A DNA stretch of 64,000 nucleotides from Cristatella mucedo (lineage: Eukaryota; Bryozoa; Phylactolaemata; Cristatellidae): contig WPIO01000005.1 in assembly GCA_009760855.2 (NCBI GenBank), positions 7,846,001 to 7,910,000 of the forward strand, in the 5' to 3' direction. Position 1 is the first letter of the stretch, and every line of letters begins with the position of its first letter. The position numbers and the translations under genes were made by a program. The notes under the pieces were generated by a model, which ran no database searches, was not told the DNA's origin, and saw only the letters and a list, made by a program, of their open reading frames with translations. Below are positions 57,050 through 64,000 of this stretch, piece by piece.

Positions 57050-58192
57050 CAACCACTATACTCTCCCTCTTGTCGGCGTGATTGCCAAGCACAACCTAGG
57101 CTTCAACTTCTATGCGGATGACCCTCAGTTGTACCTTTGCTTTGACCCACCCCAGCCTTCGAGTACGTCGGATTCTCTCAACTCCCTTGCTGCATGCATT
57201 GATAACATCCACACATGGATGGCAGCTATTTTTCTTGTATTAAATGATGATAAAACTAGCAGACTTACTAGTTATGTGCAAACCCGGTGTGATTCAGAAA
57301 TTGGAATTGCTAACGCTCAGAATCGGCTCTGCCATCAAACGTCCTGTTGAATCGGCACGAAATCTAGGTGTCCTGTTCCAAAGTGACCTTACGTTAGACG
57401 ACCACATCAGCTCCAAAATCAAGTCTGCCTACTTTCAGCTATATAACCTAGCTAAAATTTAGGCTTGTTTAGATAAGGATACCACGTCCAAGTTGGTCCA
57501 TGCATTCGTGACATCCCGTCTTGACTTCTGTAACTCACTGCTTACTGCCCTACCGGCATGTGCAATCAGGCGATTGCAGCTGGTGCAAAACTCCCCAGCT
57601 AGGCTTGTCTGTCGCGAGCGTCGCAGTTGCCACATCACACCACTTCTCGCCGACCTGCACTGGCTACCAGTCAAGCAACGGATCGATTTCAAGGTTTTGT
57701 CGCTCACTTTAAATTCCCTTCATTCTTTGGCTCCAGCCTATCTCTCAGATCTACTCTCCCACCAGGCCAAGCATCGTACCACCCGCTTTTCGGAATCCAA
57801 CAGTTTACCAATACCTCGTACGAACGTTGAGTCCTTTGGAGACCGTGCCTTTAGTTTGTTTGCTCCCAAATCCTAAAAATCACTTCGGACTTCCGTCACG
57901 ACATTGCCTGACTCGACCACATTTAAGAAAAGTCAAAAACACACCTATTTAGGACAGCATTTAGTGGGTCCCTGCGATTCGTCCTTTATGGCCTTATGTG
58001 TGCTGCCACTGTTGCATGATGCCACTAGCCACACTTGCATGCTGACACTGTCCATGTCAGTCATAACTATGTTGGTCTTGTTTTCTATCAAGCATAATAC
58101 CACTCACCATTCGATAGTGTTTCCTATGCGGCAAATATAATGCGCCTAGAAAGAGATTGAGTTATCCGAGGGCGCTTTAGCAATTGTATTAA
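57050..58192 (+). mobile_element. family A LINE copy with reverse-transcriptase catalytic box
   Basis: This is the longest family A copy in coding content: FNFYADDPQLYLCFDPPQPS, NSLAACIDNIHTWMAAIFLV, LNDDKT, then SARNLGVLFQSDLTLDDHIS, KLVHAFVTSRLDFCNSLLTA and the 3' UTR with stem-loop. It has several frame changes and stops and is 5'-truncated near 57050. Confidence 0.9.
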
Positions 58193-58199
58193 TATTACT

Positions 58200-59510
58200 A
58201 TTAGTAGTACGCAAAGTACGTAGCAAAAAATGGAATGATGGTATGGGCCAATACCTGTGGCTTCCTCCCTTTCGCTTCGCTGAGAGAAAGATAAACGTCG
58301 CTGCTGCCGCGTTTAGTTCTAAGAACACTGGCGTGGAAACGGCGCTTGACCTTGATCAGAGGGCGGATGTCGAAGAGCGATTATCCTCAGTCTAATGTCG
58401 GCCGGATGTATCCGAATGCCGCCGACATTTGAGCTGCTGCATGCGCTTTTGTTGCGAGTATCACTGGCTTCATTTGTGTTAAGATATTTTTCAGCAGATT
58501 ATCAAAGCTAGTATTGCCGGCATCACCTTTGGCCGCACTATTTGCTGCTACTGTTTCTGAAGTAGGAGCTGAATAACATACAATGACAGTGTGGACTGTA
58601 AGAATCCAAAAAATAAAATTGACCGGTCATTTAAATTTGAGTTCCTGTAGCTCGCTAGTACAGGAACATTTTAGCTTGGTAAGCTGGTGGCACACAGAGA
58701 AACGCGGAGGGAGAAGGCGACGCGGCGTCAGCCTGCCAATCGCTAGAGCGTAAACGCAGCCTAACGAGCGATGCATTCGCCTCGAGTACCCGCTTTCTGT
58801 AAGGCGGAAGTGCGCGCGCATGCACTCACGTCGCCGTGCGAAGCTGGTAGCTGGCACGCAAATTACTGACCGGATTGCGGTTTGCATCGGCTGCTCGGCC
58901 GTGCGGGGCCCTCGCAGCTGAGCGCGCTTCGCTTCGGCACTGAAAATTCCGAGCCGCCGGCTGCGACGCAACGCAAAGTCGAAACAATTCCGTCTGAAGT
59001 TTTCGCGTAAGCGTGACGCTCTTGATAGCGAGCGCTGTCTTATCTCGCGCACGTTCTCGCGCGCGCGCGCCTCCGGACGCTCGCCGTCAGACGTCAGCTG
59101 GGAGAGCGCTTCACGAGGCTCCAGGCTGCCTTTACGCCTCTATGTTGCTTGGCATTACTCGCTGCATCTTGCTAGTAGGGCCTTCGCTTTGCCACGCGAT
59201 TGAGCAGCAAGCGCCCTCGCTATTCTACGGCGGCGGAGTGCGGCGGCTCACGTTACTTCTGACGCGTTCACTGTGGACGCTAGGTGAGCGGTGTTTCCAT
59301 CGTCTATGCGCAATAAAAGTGTAGCTCATGGAAAATAAAGTGGGCTCTCTAAAGAGTGAAGCTGTGAAGAAAATATGGAACTGCGGCGAGGCAACAAAAG
59401 ACACGCAAAAAAACAAACGGGAGTCGAATTCATATGAACTCGTCAGGATTGAATGTTCGATCTGCACAATCACTTGTACGGCGAACAGCGACATTTTAGT
59501 AATATCCTCC
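58200..59510. other. intergenic, partly CpG-rich, nothing recognised
   Basis: 58650-59290 is GC- and CpG-rich (gcgcgcgcgcgcctccgg near 59060) and could be a promoter region, but no gene was found beside it. Confidence 0.35.
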
Positions 59511-59514
59511 ATGT

Positions 59515-59635
59515 AGAAATGTGCGTGCACCTGAATTTGCGTTTTCTCTGCAGCAAATGTAATGCACCTAGAAAGAGATTTAATTCTCCGCCGGTGATTT
59601 ATCACGTGAGTTATTATTTTTATCATTATTACATA
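59515..59635 (+). mobile_element. family A LINE 3' end
   Basis: The segment gcagcaaatgtaatgcacct, then agaaagagatttaattctcc and a TTATT-rich tail. Only the last roughly 120 bases remain. Confidence 0.65.
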
Positions 59636-60289
59636 TGTGTGCAACGTTGTCAGCGTTCTCAGGCGACTCTTGTACTAAATTACTTTGCGGAAAGCATGGC
59701 GCGCGCGTAACGGGTGCCAGTCGCGTGCAGCACGTGACCAACACTCGCGGAGCCCCGGGCATCATTAGAAGAACGGCTCACTAACCGTAGTCGCTGCACC
59801 GATAGACGCAGATGTGCCGCCGGTAGCAGAGCGCGACAGCAATAAAGCGTGCCATTTGACCTTAATACTATATCTCCGCGTGCTGACGTAGCACAGTCTA
59901 TTCTATAGCCGCAGAGCGACACGTGCAGGTAGGAGCAGCAGAAGCACACACCGAGTACGACTGCCTCGTTCGAAGCACAAAGCACGGCCGACCAAATATT
60001 ACTTCACACTACTAGCCATATTTTCCGAGCTGCAGATTATAACATGCCCGGCTCTTACCAGACATTACAATAAGCTAGGTTAGTTAGGTATTAAGTCGGT
60101 GTGTCCGTCAAAGTCACTAAGGTCACGCATGCATCTCGCCAGATGGAAGATTTTCAGTAGTACCATGACGGTATAACAATAGCTAATGCCATATAAAAAA
60201 GAGAGAGTAGATAATTTACTGGTTTGCATAAATAGCGGCAGCAAGCAAACTCATAGCCGAAATTTATCACCCTGGTAAATATTCCCTAT

Positions 60290-61500
60290 TCTTAGACAGG
60301 GATTTAACTTGAGCGCTACATGTAGACACAATCTTCTTAAAATAGCTTCCAAAATTTAAGCAGCTATTGAAGAGGACGCCTTAATTCCAACCAACAGTGA
60401 CGGCGGCACTACACTAAAAATCACCATTTTGAAGAGTTAAGTCTCCAAGTACAGCCGTACGTTTGAGTGCCTTGTAAGTAGTAGTTCAGTTTTATTATTG
60501 TCTACTTTAAGAAAACGAATTCCTGTATGGCGACTATCGATTTTATCAGTCTACGCACCTGAATTATGTATACAGCTGGTTATCGTCAGCTAAGAAGTGT
60601 TAGCCGATCACATACTAAAGTAGGACTTTTCTGAGAGGCACGGTGTAACTCTAAAACAGCTAACGGACAGAGAACGGACCTTTTTGGAGCTCAACGCGGG
60701 ACAGGTTTGCTGGTAGACATAACTATCACACCTGACGCAAATTGAACGCGGTCGAACTAGTACGAGTCGCACCCTGCCAGTGCCTCGTCTGCCAGGCAGG
60801 TCGTTGCTCTCAATCATTCAAGTGTGATAATGCGATCGTTAGTGTCAACCGCCGCTGATAAATCGGAGGACGAGAGCAGTTATCGCAAGTCATCGTAGAG
60901 ACGTTCATCGCGAGACTTTGTTGATCGCGCGGAGCAGGGCATTTATTCTATGGAGTAGTGAGGCTTGAATCCCTAGTGAAACTTCTTTCTTTCGAATCAT
61001 GCTCGTAAATGTCTTCTTCTAGCTGATAGGCGATCGTTCTTTTAAAATTCTTGAACAAAGATACTAAGGAAAACTGGGCGGTAGATTGTGAGGACCTCTG
61101 AATCCAAGCCAGGCTTTTTAGGAATCGCTTGAGCGATGTCAGATGCTCAAGACTTTAGAACAGCCCTATTATCCAGAGGAGCATGAACAACTGAAATTAT
61201 GGCTGGAATAGTTACGTCCGTCAAAAAAGGCCGCAGATGGCACTCCATCATGGGATCCATGCAGGTAGCGTGCTCGTTTTACTGCACTGAATTGAGGTAA
61301 TGCTTAGTGCGCAGAAAGCTCGGGAGATTTCTGCAGGGAGGTCTCAGGTTACTACTCAACATAATTCTATTTAGTCAGAGGTGGCTTTAATCAAGAGATT
61401 CCCTGTCTTGTGGAATGTTCTTTGTAAGATTAGCCAGACTGCAATGTGCGAGTGAAACAAGTAGCTCTTGTGCGGGTGTAGTCTTATTTTTTAAACTTGC
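60290..61500 (-). mobile_element. family B LINE reverse-transcriptase region, degraded
   Basis: On the minus strand, pieces such as FNSCLNFGSYFKKIVST correspond to VVFDSCLKFESFVKKTAST of the copy at 23.9 kb. Further upstream lies a region like LTIYRPVFLSIFVQEF (the NYRPVSxLPFLSKI block). Many breaks are present. Confidence 0.55.
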
Positions 61501-61849
61501 TAGATCAGCGTAAGACTCAAGAAAACGCAGTTCAAGGGCGCTATGCCAATGAATTATGTATTAAATATATATATGAATACGGTATTATATATGATGCGTA
61601 TATTATATATGAACGCGGCATTAAGGCCTGCACTTTTTGCATCTTTTAAAGTTGCATGGTAAATAGAAAAGTGTCTCTCTGACGTGGTACTCAGAGAGAC
61701 TTAAGGGAAGCGCACGTATCGAGCGCACTCGAGCGTTTCGTGTTTGGGTGAGCAGATAGAGAGTTAGTTCCATATGGATGCTACCCGAATATATTACTAA
61801 TAATACAATCATTTCTTACAGTAAACGAAATTGAGCAACGATCCAAAAT

Positions 61850-62400
61850 TTGGACTAGCCGTACTACAAGTTCACAGCGGCAAACTTCATTTGTGATCAC
61901 TAGAGCCAAAATATCGCCAGCAGGGTGAGTTGAATGACTAACGTGCTGGACTAAGCAGAAACGTTCCAGACTGTCAAGAAACTAGAAAACCTGACTATTC
62001 CTCTGGTCTCCAATATGAATTTTAAAATCTCCAGCAATCAATAGCCACTCTTTAGAGAGGAGTGCTTTGATGAGAAACTCTGAAACATCTGCAATGAATA
62101 CGTTAGACGTTCCGTCCTGGGTCGGCAGATCGCAATTGTGAGAGGCACGGTCTTTGGAAAAGATCTGACTGCAACTGATGTAAATGCTGGCTTATGCTAA
62201 CAGCTGCAGGGGCTATAGATAAGCGATTCTCTAATAACGGTAGTGATTGCACCATTAACTTTGTCGAACCACAAGAACTGCCGGAATTAGAAACCGGACG
62301 AGCGACGATCAGACACGAAAGCGATCTCTAAGTAAGAAGCAATTCATGAAGCTTCTTCTAGACAAGGCGGCCGTGATGAAGTAGCCCTTTGGTTTTTGGT
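61850..62400 (-). mobile_element. LINE endonuclease (APE-type) fragment
   Basis: The minus strand reads EWLLIAGDFKIHIGDQRNSQ and, in the next frame, FLDSLERFCLVQHVSHSTHP and ALVIT. This is the GDFNxH to LVQHVTxPTH core of AP-like endonucleases of CR1/L2-type ORF2 proteins. It lies upstream of the reverse-transcriptase piece on the same strand, so both probably belong to one family B insertion. Confidence 0.65.
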
Positions 62401-62892
62401 GAGCGGACATTTAATGCGCTCATTTTAATAGACTGCGACTTGCTTCCGGGACCCAAGCAGGAAGCATATGGGCAGCGGCTAGAGCGGTCAGCAATCGCTG
62501 ACCGCAGTCGGTCAGCTGACTGCTACTGCAGGTCCTCGTTGATAGAGCATCTACTGGTGGTCCAGTGACTTTAAGGAAAGCATTTAGTTGAGCGAGGTCA
62601 ATTAAAGGACCTTCAGGCTAAGCGATATTTAGCCGGGGCTGCAGCCACGGGCACTAGCGGAGTCGGCGTAAACCTCGGTGACGGCCGGCTTGTCTGGAAT
62701 CCTCGGTGACGTTCACTGCTCTCTTCATGCTGCGCCGCCTTAGTGCTGCGCCGCCGGCGGCCACTACTGGAACAAGTATTATACAATGCAAACCTTACGG
62801 TTGCAGAATTTGCTGTCGAGTGGCTGATATAGCCGGCAAGCGATTCAAGGAGATTCATACAGAGACTGCTCGAAGACGAGCTACCGGTACGC

Positions 62893-63810
62893 GTTAATAA
62901 TATACTTGATATACTCAATCTCTTTCAAGGCACTTTACATTGGCTGCAAAGGAAGCACGATCCAACGGTTAGTGGAAGCATGCTTAATAAGCAACAAAGA
63001 TAACATGGTTAGGGGTGACATGAATAGGGTCAGCATGCAAGTATGGTTAGTGGCAGCATGCACAGTGTCAGCACGTATAAGCATGTACATGACGACTCAC
63101 ACGGACCCACTAAATGCTGTAATAAATAGATACGTTTTTATATTCTTTAAAATTCGGTCAAGTGAGGAGACATCGTGACGCAAGTCGAAAGTGAGTTCTA
63201 CGACTTGGGAGTTTACGAACTGAAGGCACGGTCTTCAAAGGATTTGAGGTTCGTACGAGGTAGAGGTAAACAGTTAACTTCCGAAAAGCAGGTAGTACGA
63301 TGCTGGTGTGTGGCTGGTGGGGCAGTAGATCCAATAGCTAGGCTGGAGCCAAATAATGAAGGGCCCTAAAACTAAGTGACCTTGAATGAATGACCTTGAA
63401 GTCGATGCATCGCTTGACTGGAATCCAATGCAGGTCGGCAAGAAATGGTGCGATGTGGCAACTGCGACGTTCACGACAGACAAGCCGAGCTGCAGAGCTT
63501 TGGCATGCACCAGCTGTAAGCGCCTGATTGCACAGGTCGGTAGACCAGCAAGCAGTGAGTTAAAGAAGTCAAGACGGGAGGCCACAAATGCATGGACCAA
63601 GTTAGATGTGGCATCACTGCCTAAACAAGCCCGAGTTTAAGCTTTATTATGTAGCTAAACGTTGTCAGACTCAACTGTGGAGCAAATGTGGTCGTCTAAT
63701 GAAAGGTCACTTTGGAACACGGTACCTAGATTTTATGAAGATTCGACAGGAGATATGCTGGCAGAGCCATCTGTGAGTGCTAGCCTATCCAATATCTGAA
63801 TCAAACTTGT
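62893..63810 (-). mobile_element. family A LINE copy
   Basis: The 3' UTR with stem-loop (ctcaatctctttcaaggcac) starts at about 62900, followed by the coding end and the VHAFVASRLDFFNSLLAGLP region, to the DHICSTVESDNV-like and ARNLG-like region near 63800. Frame changes are present. Confidence 0.85.
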
Positions 63811-64000
63811 TTCACCAAGTTCCAACCTCTATGCGAGACCGCCCGAGGCGAGCGAGTCGGGGTAGACACAGCACGGCACCCGACTCTCCGATTCTCATCT
63901 ACCAAGTCGGGAGAGACTCCCGGGAGCACGCGAGACGCTGTGCATTCATTACTGCGAGCTCTGCTCACGAACGCTCTGCTAACGTCCCCGACGCCGTCCT

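Overview
This is a window of animal (metazoan) nuclear DNA. Genes are split by GT-AG introns, the intergenic and intronic DNA is crowded with non-LTR retrotransposons, tRNA-derived SINEs and simple repeats, and the recognisable genes are animal genes. The intermediate-filament gene is of the protostome type: it has a long coil 1B and a lamin tail domain but no visible nuclear localisation signal or CaaX box. Together with a MORN5 gene (a cilia/sperm-associated family) this suggests a protostome outside the insects, perhaps a lophotrochozoan. The species cannot be fixed from the sequence.

Three host genes were assembled exon by exon by splice sites, phase continuity and family alignment recalled from memory. 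(1) POFUT1, protein O-fucosyltransferase 1, plus strand: six exons between 721 and 16630 give 340 residues from the GRFGNQ motif to a C-terminal REEL; the signal-peptide exon lies outside the window. (2) MORN5, minus strand: five exons from 46527 down to 40313, about 181 residues. (3) A cytoplasmic intermediate filament, plus strand: eight exons from 47325 to 55788, about 654 residues, with keratin-like glycine-rich segments in both head and tail. MORN5 and the filament gene are divergent, about 0.8 kb apart.

The 17-40 kb stretch has no recognisable complete gene. It is a stack of nested mobile elements: a broken Ty3/Gypsy fossil split by a CR1-like LINE (family B), itself split by another CR1/L2-like LINE (family A). 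Family A is the dominant repeat of the window, with more than 20 fragments on both strands. It ends in a conserved 3' stem-loop and an (ATT)n tail. A tRNA-derived SINE (S1) has about a dozen copies, several of them inside LINEs. Two copies of a hAT-type MITE, a possible transposon with inverted arrays of short repeats, a GC-rich CpG-island-like block near 31 kb and a two-unit tandem duplication near 38.5 kb complete the layout. The 57-64 kb end is again LINE-rich and preserves endonuclease and reverse-transcriptase pieces.

Functionally the three genes are unrelated: ER fucosylation of EGF repeats (Notch pathway), a cilium/sperm MORN protein, and the cytoskeleton. Points of most interest are the keratin-like loops in a protostome filament protein, a probable GC-AG intron in POFUT1, a CAG/CTG hairpin abutting a splice donor, the shared LINE/SINE 3' stem-loop, and a hAT MITE that closely resembles a family I remember from rodents.
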